Assembly: GCF_014466955.1 (NCBI RefSeq)
Contig: NZ_AP023396.1
Span: forward strand, 2,914,001 to 2,978,000
Reading direction: 5' to 3'
Origin: Nocardia wallacei
GTDB lineage: Bacteria > Actinomycetota > Actinomycetes > Mycobacteriales > Mycobacteriaceae
DNA: 64,000 nucleotides
Part shown: piece after piece, positions 25,369 through 32,646 of the stretch
Numbering within the stretch: the first letter of the stretch is position 1
Layout of the letters: each line of letters begins with the position of its first letter
Notes under the pieces: model-generated
What the model saw: the letters and a program-made list of their open reading frames with translations, nothing else
Database searches by the model: none
What the model was told of the DNA's origin: nothing
Translations under genes and position numbers: made by a program

Positions 25369-25989
25369 ATGGCATCGCCGAGGAGGATCGGTGCGCCCGA
25401 CGCCAAGAACCGCGCGGTGCTGATGGATGCCGTGGAAGAGCTGATGCTCGAGGAGGGGTACGCGGCGGTCACCTCGCGCAGCGTGGCCCGCAAGGCGGGA
25501 CTGAAGTACCAGCTGGTGCACTACTACTTCCGCACGATGGACGACCTGTTGCTGGCGGTGTTCCAGCGCCGCGCCGAGGAGGGACTGCGCCGGCAGGCGG
25601 AGGCGCTGTCGGGACCCGAGCCGTTGCGCGCGCTGTGGGAATTCAGCACCAAGCCCGGCGCCGCCCGGCTGGTCATGGAGTTCGCGGCCCTGGCCAACCA
25701 CCGCAAGGTGATCCGGACCGCGCTGACCGAGTACTCCCAGCGATTCCGCGAGGCCGAGATTACCGCACTGCGAAAGCTGTTGCGGGAGTATCGGATCGAC
25801 ACCGACGCCTACCCCCCGGCCGTGTTCGCGGTGATGGCGGCGGGAATGTCGCGGCTCCTGATGCTCGAGGAGTCGCTCGACGTGACCGGCGGGCACCCGG
25901 AGACGTTCGAATGGGTCGAGCGGCATCTGGATCGGCTCGAGCGACGGCGGTCCGAAGCCGTCAGCGATTCTTCGCATACGGCGCACTGA
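25369..25989 (+). CDS. TetR-family regulator
   Basis: A 206-residue TetR protein. The HTH region is NRAVLMDAVEELMLEEGYAA, VTSRSVARKAGLKYQLVHYYF and RTMDDLLLAV at about residues 12-60; the ligand domain is all-helical and Glu/Arg-rich. The start is the ATG at 25369 with GGGAGG 8 bases upstream; the frame is open six codons further. It ends over the 3' end of the convergent DUF427 gene (29-base overlap). No GAGAAT operator lies in its 160-base upstream spacer, so it probably controls a different set of genes, and its target is not visible. Confidence 0.85.
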   Translation: MASPRRIGAPDAKNRAVLMDAVEELMLEEGYAAVTSRSVARKAGLKYQLVHYYFRTMDDLLLAVFQRRAEEGLRRQAEALSGPEPLRALWEFSTKPGAARLVMEFAALANHRKVIRTALTEYSQRFREAEITALRKLLREYRIDTDAYPPAVFAVMAAGMSRLLMLEESLDVTGGHPETFEWVERHLDRLERRRSEAVSDSSHTAH

Positions 25990-26362
25990 CCGCCGGCACG
26001 GCCACGCCCACCTCGACCCGGGCGCGGTCCTGATAGAAGCCGAGATGCCCGCGCAGCAGCGCCACTTCCGCGTACGGCTCGGGATACTCCCACGCCACCG
26101 GATCCGGATGTGCGGCCGGACGCCAGTACCGGGCCGTGCCCTTGAACGGGCAGCGGCTGGTCAGCGGCACGGGGACGAGCAGATCGAACCGCACGTCCGC
26201 CTCGGGAACATAGAACGCGATCCCGTGGTCCTGCTCCGCGACCAGCAGCCCCGCCGTCGTCTCCGCGAGCGTGTCCGCGCCGAACCTCACGCGAATCAGA
26301 TTCCGGACGCGCCGCACGTCGACGCGGTAATCGGGCCAATCGGCATAACCTGACGGTTGCAC
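25961..26362 (-). CDS. DUF427 domain protein
   Basis: A 133-residue DUF427 protein: a beta-rich fold with the landmarks LIRVRFGADTLAETTAGLLV, CPFKGTARYW and WEYPEPYAEVALLRGHLGFY. DUF427 proteins are small cytoplasmic proteins of unknown activity found in bacteria and fungi. Here it is the third gene of an operon with an amidohydrolase and an acyl-CoA thioesterase-like protein, 15 bases after the latter. The context suggests a role in the same catabolic step, but no reaction can be stated. Confidence 0.88.
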   Translation of the reverse strand: MQPSGYADWPDYRVDVRRVRNLIRVRFGADTLAETTAGLLVAEQDHGIAFYVPEADVRFDLLVPVPLTSRCPFKGTARYWRPAAHPDPVAWEYPEPYAEVALLRGHLGFYQDRARVEVGVAVPAVSAPYAKNR

Positions 26363-26377
26363 GGCTGTCTCCTCGGG

Positions 26378-27268
26378 TCAGAGCAGGGGACCGGACGCGC
26401 GGCGGGTGGAGGGGAAGCCGCGCACCATCGCGTGCACGGTGTAGGAGGCGACCAACCGGCCGTCCTGGGCGTGTACCCGCCCCTCGCTGTGCGCCTGCCC
26501 CCGGCCGGTATAGGTGGCGCGCGTGGCGTACAGCAGCCACCGTGACACGTCCGCCTCGTCGTGAAAAGTAATGGTAGCCATGGTGATTCCGGTGGAGATC
26601 GACCGGTGTGCCATGGCCTCGCCGAACCCCGCGTGCGGGCGCAGGGCCGCCGCCACCGTCCAGTGCGTGGTCGACTGGCTCAGCAGTGCCGCGTGCAGGC
26701 GCTCGTGGCCGGGAGCGTCCCGGAATCGGGTCCATACGAACAGTTCCGGCGGGCCGATCCGATCCGGGTCCGGGTCGTAGGCATCGTCGACCACGCGCAT
26801 GTCGCGGCCCTCCACCTCCGCCCCCGCAATCGCGAGCGGACGCAGGGTTTCGGGCGGAGGCACCCGCGGCGGTTCCTCGGCATCGCGCACGAGATCGGGC
26901 GCACCGGCGTCGAGCAGCACGAGGCCTGTGGCACAGAGCTGCTCGCGCTGCCCGATCCGCACCTGCGCGGTGGTGAAGGTGCGGCCGGTCCGCAGTGTCT
27001 CGACCGAGATATCCAGCGGCGCTTCGTGTTCGGCGATCCGCGCGAAGATCATCGACACCGACGTCACGCGCTGGTGCGGCACCTCCTTCGCGGCGGCCAC
27101 CACCGCCGCCCCGAGTATTTGGCCCGCCTCGACCACATTGCGCTCGGTCGGGCCGTGCGCCGGGGCGAGGTATCGACCCTCGCCTTCCGGCCGCACGTCC
27201 ATCAGGCGCAGCAGTTCCCGCTGCGTCCACGACCGCACGGCCGTGGCGCGGGCGTCTCGCTCGCTCAT
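26378..27268 (-). CDS. Double hot-dog acyl-CoA thioesterase (TesB-like)
   Basis: A 296-residue protein with two hot-dog halves. The first contains LGAAVVAAAKEVPHQRVTSV, MIFARIAEHEAPLDISVETLRTGRTFTTAQV; the second contains AALRPHAGFGEAMAHRSIST and the conserved WLLYATRATYTGRGQAHSEGR, VHAQDGRLVASYTV. This matches the acyl-CoA thioesterase II/TesB-like family, which hydrolyses acyl-CoAs to release CoA. The start is the ATG at 27268; the frame runs further upstream into the amidohydrolase gene without homology. It is the second gene of the operon, 28 bases after the amidohydrolase. Confidence 0.85.
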   Translation of the reverse strand: MSERDARATAVRSWTQRELLRLMDVRPEGEGRYLAPAHGPTERNVVEAGQILGAAVVAAAKEVPHQRVTSVSMIFARIAEHEAPLDISVETLRTGRTFTTAQVRIGQREQLCATGLVLLDAGAPDLVRDAEEPPRVPPPETLRPLAIAGAEVEGRDMRVVDDAYDPDPDRIGPPELFVWTRFRDAPGHERLHAALLSQSTTHWTVAAALRPHAGFGEAMAHRSISTGITMATITFHDEADVSRWLLYATRATYTGRGQAHSEGRVHAQDGRLVASYTVHAMVRGFPSTRRASGPLL

Positions 27269-27296
27269 CCGCCCGCGGGTTCCGGCCGCCGCACCC

Positions 27297-28550
27297 TCAG
27301 CTCGCCCTCGCGGCGTAGGCCTCGGCGTACTCCTTGCGGGACGTGGTCGAGGTGTCGACGTCCTTCGCCTGCTCCCGCAGCGCACCGACCGTCGCCTGCT
27401 CCTTCGGGATGTGCGCGAACGCGTCCCAATTCAGGAAGCGGCAGGCGTTCTCCCAGGTGATCTTGTTGATGTCGGCGTCGCTCGCCCCGGCCGCCTGCAG
27501 CTCCTCGAGCACGAACTCCGGCGCGTTCGGCCAGATCGAATCCGAGTGCGGATAATCGCATTCCCACGCGATGTTGTCGATGCCGATGTCGTGGCGCATC
27601 TTCAGCGAGGTGCGGTCGGTGACGTAGCAGGCGATGGTGTGCTCGCGGAACACCTCGCTGGGCAGCTTGCCGCCGAAGTCACGGCGCAACCACTTCTGGT
27701 TGGTGTAATGCCGGTCGGAGCGGTCCAGGAAGAACGGGATCCAGCCGACGCCGCCTTCGGAGAAGGCGACCTTGAGCTTCGGGTAGGTGCGCAATGCCGG
27801 ACCCCACAACAGATCCTGCGCCGCGATCAGCGATACGCTCGGCGCCAGCACCATGAGGTTGTCGATCGGCGCGTTGGGCGCCAGGTTCAGCACCCGGAAG
27901 CCCTGGCCGATATGCAGATTCATCACCGTGCCGTGGTCGGACAGCGCCGCCAGCACCGGGCCCCAGTAGTCCATGTCGTGGTAGCTGGGCAGGCCGTCGA
28001 GGTGCGGCAGCTCCGGCATCGACACCGAGTGGCAACCCTTCTCGGCGACCCGCTCGATTTCGGCGACGGCCAGCTTCGGATCCCACAGCGGCAGGATCGA
28101 CAGCGGGATGAACCGGCCGGGATACGCGCCCGCCCAGTCCTCGATGTGCCAGTCGTTGTAGGCATGGATCATCGCGACGGTGATCTCGTCCTTGAAGTGG
28201 GCCAGATGCCCGGCGCTGAATCCGGCGAAGGTGGGGAAGCACATCGAGGCCAGGATGCCGTTGGCGTTCATGTCGCGGACGCGCTCGTGCACGTCGTACA
28301 CGCCGGGCCGCATCTCCGCGTAGCCCGCCGGGTCGTAGCCCCACTCCTCCGGCGGCCACGACACCACGGCGTTGAGGCCGGTGACGCCGGTCGGCCGGTC
28401 CCGGTAGACCCACCGGTCGACGCCCTTGTCGTCGACGACGACCCTGGGGGCCAGGTCGGCCCACTTCTTCGGGACATGGCCGTCGAACATGTGGATCGGC
28501 TCGACCACATGGTCGTCGATACTTACCAGGATCATGTCGTCGATGTTCAC
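27297..28550 (-). CDS. Amidohydrolase family 2 (PF04909-type) protein
   Basis: A 417-residue TIM-barrel amidohydrolase of the ACMSD-like group: ISVDDH-type start (VSIDDHVVEPIHMFDGHVPK), then PGVYDVHERVRDMNANGILA, AYNDWHIEDWAGAYPGRFIP, VMNLHIGQGF, KVAFSEGGVGWIPFFLDRSD and the C-terminal metal-ligand segment WECDYPHSDSIWPNAPE. The family includes metal-dependent decarboxylases and hydrolases acting on ring-derived acids. I choose GTG 28550, which has GAGGAG four bases upstream; a TTG-started in-frame extension to 28616 is less likely. It heads a three-gene operon under the GAGAAT-type operator at 28627. Confidence 0.88.
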   Translation of the reverse strand: MNIDDMILVSIDDHVVEPIHMFDGHVPKKWADLAPRVVVDDKGVDRWVYRDRPTGVTGLNAVVSWPPEEWGYDPAGYAEMRPGVYDVHERVRDMNANGILASMCFPTFAGFSAGHLAHFKDEITVAMIHAYNDWHIEDWAGAYPGRFIPLSILPLWDPKLAVAEIERVAEKGCHSVSMPELPHLDGLPSYHDMDYWGPVLAALSDHGTVMNLHIGQGFRVLNLAPNAPIDNLMVLAPSVSLIAAQDLLWGPALRTYPKLKVAFSEGGVGWIPFFLDRSDRHYTNQKWLRRDFGGKLPSEVFREHTIACYVTDRTSLKMRHDIGIDNIAWECDYPHSDSIWPNAPEFVLEELQAAGASDADINKITWENACRFLNWDAFAHIPKEQATVGALREQAKDVDTSTTSRKEYAEAYAARAS

Positions 28551-28626
28551 GGGACTCCTCGCTGTTCGTGCGGAATGTCGTACGGGTCGACCCCGAGCGT
28601 GGCGCGAGATTTTCAATCTCCACCTA

Positions 28627-28643
28627 CGAGAATGATACTCTCG
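28627..28643. promoter_or_regulatory. GAGAAT-type operator upstream of the amidohydrolase-thioesterase operon
   Basis: CGAGAAT-GAT-ACTCTCG is a palindrome with CGAGA/TCTCG outer arms, one base away from the consensus core. It lies 77 bases upstream of the GTG start of the amidohydrolase, in the 163-base gap before the TetR gene at 28714. Confidence 0.78.
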
Positions 28644-28713
28644 CTACTGGCGTAGACGATACACTCGGGGCCTGGCGAGGACAGCGAATCCGGCGACGCC
28701 GGCGCTCGCCGAG

Positions 28714-29328
28714 TCATCGCCGCCCGGGCAGCGCGACCACGACGCTGTCGGAGAAGCCCGCCTCCAGTGCCCGCAGCGCGGTGTCGAGGTAGTCGGTGAG
28801 GTCGGCGTCGGCGCGTTGCACCCAGCTGTCGTAGGCGGCGCGGCAGACCGCCAGGGTCGCCCGCCCGACCGCGAGGCAGAACAGCGAGTCCGCCGGTCGC
28901 CCGGTGCGGCGGGCGGCGAACTCGCTGATCGCCCGCTCCCAGGCGTGGTAGTGCACCGCCGCGCTGGCGACCAGATCCGGGACCGAACCGAGCAGGCTCA
29001 TGCGCATCCGCAGTTCCGGCACGTCGGCGGTGTGATAGCGGTTGGCCGCCAGCACGGCGCGGCGGATGGCGGCGAGTAGTCCCAGGTCGGCCGGCGCGCG
29101 ATCGAGCTGCGCGCGGATCGCGCCGACCTCGGTGTCGAAGCGGTGCCACAGCACCGCGGCCTTCGAATCGAAGTAGCGGAAGAACGTGCGCCGGCTGACT
29201 CCCGCGACCGCCGCGATCTGTTCGACGGTCGTCTCCTCGAAGCCCTGCGTCGTGAACAGCCGCAGCGCGACGAGTTCCAGTTCGCGGCGGCTGGTGCCGC
29301 GGGGACGGCCCGATCTTGTTTCTGACAC
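28714..29328 (-). CDS. mftR-like: MftR-like TetR regulator (mycofactocin-system type)
   Basis: A 204-residue TetR protein whose layout matches the mycofactocin regulator MftR as I remember it: GRPRGTSRRELELVALRLFT, GFEETTVEQIAAVAGVSRRT, FFRYFDSKAAVLWHRFDTEV, RAVLAANRYH, ELRMRMSLLGSVPDLVASAA, HYHAWERAISEFAARRTGRP and the late AAYDSWVQ. It is divergent from the mftE-like gene, the arrangement seen for mftR next to mft genes. In characterised systems MftR represses the mft operon. No mftA, mftB, mftC or mftD is visible in the window, so it could be a paralogue recruited to a local operon. Confidence 0.78.
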   Translation of the reverse strand: MSETRSGRPRGTSRRELELVALRLFTTQGFEETTVEQIAAVAGVSRRTFFRYFDSKAAVLWHRFDTEVGAIRAQLDRAPADLGLLAAIRRAVLAANRYHTADVPELRMRMSLLGSVPDLVASAAVHYHAWERAISEFAARRTGRPADSLFCLAVGRATLAVCRAAYDSWVQRADADLTDYLDTALRALEAGFSDSVVVALPGRR

Positions 29329-29347
29329 ACAATGACATTATCGTAAT

Positions 29348-29365
29348 TGGAGAACTATATTTCCA
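29348..29365. promoter_or_regulatory. Degenerate GAGAAC-type palindrome in the mftR/mftE-like spacer
   Basis: The imperfect palindrome TGGAGAAC-TAT-ATTTCCA resembles the regulon operator (GAGAAC-N3-ATTTCC) and lies directly upstream of the divergent mftR-like gene and 43 bases before the leader ORF of the mftE-like operon. It may be a weak regulon site or an MftR site. Confidence 0.4.
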
Positions 29366-29407
29366 TTTCGTCACTCCGTGACGAAAGCGCACTGCCCGGG
29401 AGTCCTC

Positions 29408-29512
29408 ATGATCGACGACGCTGTGGAGACGGAGCGCGGTTCGGTACGCGACGCGGGGTCGTACCGGATCCGAACCCGGTGTGCGGGACGGCTGTCGCGG
29501 GTGCTGTCATGA
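29408..29512 (+). CDS. 34-residue leader ORF coupled to the mftE-like gene
   Basis: The ORF starts at ATG with CGGGAG upstream, begins with the acidic MIDDAVETERGS, and its TGA overlaps the ATG of the mftE-like gene (ATGA, 29509-29512). Its size and place are what one would expect for a mycofactocin precursor gene mftA, but the C-terminal IDGMCGVY core of MftA is missing. It is either a leader peptide, a decayed mftA or a chance ORF. Confidence 0.4.
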   Translation: MIDDAVETERGSVRDAGSYRIRTRCAGRLSRVLS

Positions 29513-30198
29513 GCCCGCGATACCGGCTGGCCGACCTGACGTGGCCGGAGATCCGCGATCGCGCGGCGGCCGGTGCGCTGCTTGCGGTTCCGGTGGGCGC
29601 CACCGCACCGCACGGACCGCATCTGCCGGTGTCCGCCGACACCGATGTGGCGTCCGCGTTGTGTGAGCGACTGGCGCGGTCCCGCACCGACGTGCTGGTC
29701 GCGCCGCCCGTGGCGTACGGGTGCGGCGGCGCGGCCGGTGCGCTGTCGATCGGGCAGTCGGCGTTGGAGGCGGTTCTCACCGAGTTGGGGCGTAGTGCCT
29801 GCGAGACGTTCGGGCGGGTGCTGCTGGTGTCCACCCATCACGGCAGCGCCGAACCGGTGGCCCGCGCCGTCGACCGGTTGCGGGCCGAATCGCGCGACGT
29901 GCGGGCCTTCGCCCCGCACTGGAACGGTGACCCCCATGCCGGGCGCACCGAGACGGCGTTGATGCTGGCCGCTCGTCCCCTGGCCGTGCGGGACTACCGT
30001 GCGGTCGCGGGCGGCGCTCGTTCCGCGCCGGAGCCGTGGCCGCCGTTGCGTTCCTGCGGCGTGCGCGCGATCAGCGACGCGGGCGTCCTCGGCGACCCGG
30101 CCGGTGCGACCGGAGCGGAGGGCGGCGTCCTGGCCGAGGCGCTGGTGCGGGCGCTGTCGGAGAAGATCGAGCGATGGCACGAGACGGCGGCGGCATGA
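29509..30198 (+). CDS. mftE-like: Creatininase-family peptidase, MftE-like
   Basis: A 229-residue creatininase-fold protein: LADLTWPEIRDRAAAGALLA, VPVGATAPHGPHLPVSADTD (metal-binding His/Asp region), APPVAYGCGGAAGALSIGQS, LLVSTHHGSAEPVARAVDRL, HAGRTETALMLA with a Glu metal ligand and GVLGDPAGATGAEGGVLAEA near the end. This is the pattern of MftE, the metallopeptidase that releases the Val-Tyr-derived core during mycofactocin maturation. The ATG at 29509 starts exactly at the homology; the frame is open to 29347. It is the first gene of a four-gene rightward operon with an SDR, but the other mft biosynthesis genes are absent. Confidence 0.8.
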   Translation: MSPRYRLADLTWPEIRDRAAAGALLAVPVGATAPHGPHLPVSADTDVASALCERLARSRTDVLVAPPVAYGCGGAAGALSIGQSALEAVLTELGRSACETFGRVLLVSTHHGSAEPVARAVDRLRAESRDVRAFAPHWNGDPHAGRTETALMLAARPLAVRDYRAVAGGARSAPEPWPPLRSCGVRAISDAGVLGDPAGATGAEGGVLAEALVRALSEKIERWHETAAA

Positions 30199-30229
30199 GG
30201 GCGATCGGGGCCGGAAGCGAGGTAGCGCC

Positions 30230-31066
30230 GTGGCGCGGGCTCGAAATGTAGCCAATTCCAGCGGGCATCGCCGGGTCGCCGTGGTGACCGGCGCGGCCCG
30301 CGGCATCGGCGCGGCCACCGTGCTGGCGCTGGCGGACCGGGGGTGGTCGGTGCTGGCGGTGGACGTGGCCGCGGACGATCCGGTGCTGCCGTACGCGATG
30401 GGAACGAAACAGGAACTGCTCGCGGTCGCCACCGAGGCGGGCGGCCGGGTGAACCGGGTCGGGGCGGTGAGGCCCTTCGTGGCCGACGTCCGCGACCCCG
30501 ACGCGTTGCGAGCCGCCGTGGCGGAGGCGGTCGATGCCTGGGGCGGACTGGACGCGGCGATCGCCGCCGCCGGTGTGATCGCCGGGGGAGTTCCCCTGTG
30601 GGACATGCCGATCGAGCAGGAGCGGGCGGTGCTCGACGTCTGCCTGGGCGGCGTGACCAACCTGGCGCGCGCGGCCGTCCCGGCGCTCCTGGACCGCCCC
30701 GCCCCGCGATCGGGCCGATTCCTGGCCGTGGCATCGGCCGCCGCGACGAAGGGGCTGCCGCAGCTGGCCGCCTACTGCGCCGCGAAAGCCGGTGTGGCGG
30801 GACTGATCCGGGCGCTGGGCGCGGAGCTCGGCGGCACCGGCGTCACGGCGAACGCGGTCAGTCCCGGTTCCACCGACACCGCGATCCTGGACGAGACCGC
30901 ACGCCTCTACGGCTTCTCCGAATCCGATCGCTTCGGTCGGCAGCAGCCGGTGGGGCGGCTGCTCGAACCGGGCGAGATCGCCTCGGTCCTCGCCTTCCTC
31001 GCCGGGGCCGACAACAGCGCGATGACCGGCGCGGTGATCCCCGTCGACGGCGGGCTCGCGCTGTGA
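30230..31066 (+). CDS. SDR oxidoreductase of the mycofactocin-associated type
   Basis: A 278-residue short-chain dehydrogenase. The NAD-binding TGAARGIG is at about 19-26, the catalytic SAAATKGLPQLAAYCAAKAG contains the Ser-Tyr-Lys set with YxxxK near residue 180, and it ends in GAVIPVDGGLAL. It contains an insertion after the second strand (about residues 47-75) of the kind seen in SDRs linked to mycofactocin, whose bound NAD is thought to be recycled through that cofactor. The start is GTG with GAGGTAG upstream. It follows the mftE-like gene by 31 bases and precedes the truncated cyclase-like gene by 21, so it is cotranscribed. Substrate, probably an alcohol, unknown. Confidence 0.85.
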   Translation: MARARNVANSSGHRRVAVVTGAARGIGAATVLALADRGWSVLAVDVAADDPVLPYAMGTKQELLAVATEAGGRVNRVGAVRPFVADVRDPDALRAAVAEAVDAWGGLDAAIAAAGVIAGGVPLWDMPIEQERAVLDVCLGGVTNLARAAVPALLDRPAPRSGRFLAVASAAATKGLPQLAAYCAAKAGVAGLIRALGAELGGTGVTANAVSPGSTDTAILDETARLYGFSESDRFGRQQPVGRLLEPGEIASVLAFLAGADNSAMTGAVIPVDGGLAL

Positions 31067-31087
31067 CCGGGCGAGACAGGAGTCGTC

Positions 31088-31753
31088 ATGGCGGGGCTGC
31101 CGCTGCTGCCCGGATTCGGTGAGCCGCTGCGCTATTCGGCCGTGGACGCGGCGGCGGCCGTCGGCATCCCGCTGGTGCAGGCACGCCAGTACTGGCGTGC
31201 ACTCGGCTACCCGGCGACCGGTGACACCGCGGTGGCGTTCGGCGCCTCGGATGTGCAACTGCTGCGCACCATCAGCGGCTACGTGTCGGAAAACGTGCTG
31301 ACCGAGGCGGATACGCTGCGCATGACCAGAGTGCTGACGCGGGCGATCGCGCATCTGGCGCACCTGCAGGTGGAGATCCTGGCCAGTCAGCGGGCGCGGG
31401 CGCGGGCCGGTGGGATCGATGTGGTGGAGCAGATGATGCACCGGATGCCCGAGGTGCAGCGGGTGCTGGGGCAGATCTGGGTACGTCAGTTGTCCGGCGG
31501 CGAGCTGACCCGCATCGTCGGGCGTTTCGAATTCCGTTCCACCCAGGTGATTTTCGAGTCGGGTGGCAGTGTGGTGAAGACGCTGGGCGACGAGGTGCTG
31601 TTCACCGCGCACGACGCGGCCGCGGTGGCCGACATCGCGACTCGGCTGATCGCGCAGTTCGCCGCCCACCCGGACTTCCGGCTGACCACCCTGCCCGACA
31701 CCGAGATTCGTGGCGTCGGGACGGTCGCGCCCGTGGTGGTCGACCGGCGATGA
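31088..31753 (+). CDS. Truncated adenylyl-cyclase-like protein, catalytically incomplete
   Basis: A 221-residue protein. Residues 1 to about 135 resemble the N-terminal regulatory domain of actinobacterial class III adenylyl cyclases (RYSAVDAAAAVGIPLVQARQ, YWRALGYP, AFGASDVQLL, EADTLRMTRVL). Residues 138-185 match only the middle of a catalytic domain (LSGGELTRIVGRFE, VVKTLGDEVLFTA). The segment with the first metal Asp (normally FADLVGF) and the stretch normally after it (YGPV...GPVVNLASRL) are both missing, and the last 26 residues return to the family C-terminus (RLTTLPDTEIRGVG). It has a good ribosome site and normal codon use, so it is probably expressed as a non-cyclising regulator. ATG at 31088. 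Confidence 0.78.
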   Translation: MAGLPLLPGFGEPLRYSAVDAAAAVGIPLVQARQYWRALGYPATGDTAVAFGASDVQLLRTISGYVSENVLTEADTLRMTRVLTRAIAHLAHLQVEILASQRARARAGGIDVVEQMMHRMPEVQRVLGQIWVRQLSGGELTRIVGRFEFRSTQVIFESGGSVVKTLGDEVLFTAHDAAAVADIATRLIAQFAAHPDFRLTTLPDTEIRGVGTVAPVVVDRR

Positions 31754-31770
31754 GAGACAGCGAGAGGTGA

Positions 31771-32646
31771 ATGGTCGAATTCTTTCTGTTCATTCCGCAG
31801 ATCCGGCTCCCGATGGCCGACATCGTGGAGCGCGCGCGGACAGCGGAGTCGGTGGGCTTCGACGGGGTGGCATTCATCGATCACCTGGTCGCGCCGGGCG
31901 CGGAGCAGCAACCGCTGTGGGAGGCGATGACCGTGGCGAGCTGGGTGGCGGCGCGGACGAACCGGCTGCGGGTGGGGCACCTGGTGCTGTGCGACGCGTT
32001 CCGGCATCCCGCGGTGCTCGCCAAGCAGGCGGTGACATTGCAGGAGGCGTCCGGCGGCAGGTTCGAACTCGGGCTCGGGTCGGGTTCGATACCGGCGGAG
32101 CTGATTCGGTTCGACATCACCCGGGCGCGCGCGGCCGAGCGCCGGGAGCGGCTCGAGCGCACATTGGCGTCGTTGCGAGTCTACTGGGGTGCGACGGCGC
32201 AAGCCCAAGTCCCCCAACCTGCTACGCCGATTCCACTGGTGCTGGGCGGGACCGGGGCGAAGACGCTGGAGTTGGTCCGGGAGTACGCGACCTGGTGGAA
32301 TCTGCCCGCGACGGAACTGGGCCGATTGCCCGATCTGCTGCCCTCGATCGGGTCGGCTGGTGCCTCGATTCAGCAGATGATCGGTTTCGTGGGGGCGGGG
32401 CGGTCCGCCGAGGAGGTGCGGGCGGTGAGTGCGCGGCGCTTCGGTTATCTCGGGGACGGGTTGCGGTGCGGGGACGCGGAGGATCTGGTGGAGCATTTCC
32501 GCGGGCTGGCGCGGCTGGGCGTGGGCCGGTTCTATGTGTGGTTCGCGGATTTCGCACCGCCGACGACGCTGGCGGAGTTCGGGGAGTCGGTGGTGCGGGC
32601 GGTGCGCGATTCCGGCATCGGCCACGCATCACGTCAGGCCCGGTAG
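31771..32646 (+). CDS. LLM-family F420-dependent oxidoreductase
   Basis: A 291-residue luciferase-like TIM-barrel oxidoreductase: FFLFIPQIRLPMADIVERAR, AESVGFDGVAFIDHL, RLRVGHLVLCDAFRHPAVLA, KQAVTLQEASGGRFELGLGS and PIPLVLGGTGAKTLELV. The G-S/G-L-G-S region and the VGHLVL strand match the actinobacterial subgroup that uses cofactor F420. Likely reactions are hydride transfers to or from alcohols, ketones or alkenes. It is the last gene of the mftE-like operon and converges with the amidohydrolase at 32634, overlapping it by 13 bases. The substrate is unknown. Confidence 0.85.
   Translation: MVEFFLFIPQIRLPMADIVERARTAESVGFDGVAFIDHLVAPGAEQQPLWEAMTVASWVAARTNRLRVGHLVLCDAFRHPAVLAKQAVTLQEASGGRFELGLGSGSIPAELIRFDITRARAAERRERLERTLASLRVYWGATAQAQVPQPATPIPLVLGGTGAKTLELVREYATWWNLPATELGRLPDLLPSIGSAGASIQQMIGFVGAGRSAEEVRAVSARRFGYLGDGLRCGDAEDLVEHFRGLARLGVGRFYVWFADFAPPTTLAEFGESVVRAVRDSGIGHASRQAR

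Noticed and set aside
29408..29512. 34-residue ORF as a true mycofactocin precursor (mftA)
   Set aside because: It lacks the IDGMCGVY C-terminal core needed for MftC modification, so I report it only as a leader ORF.
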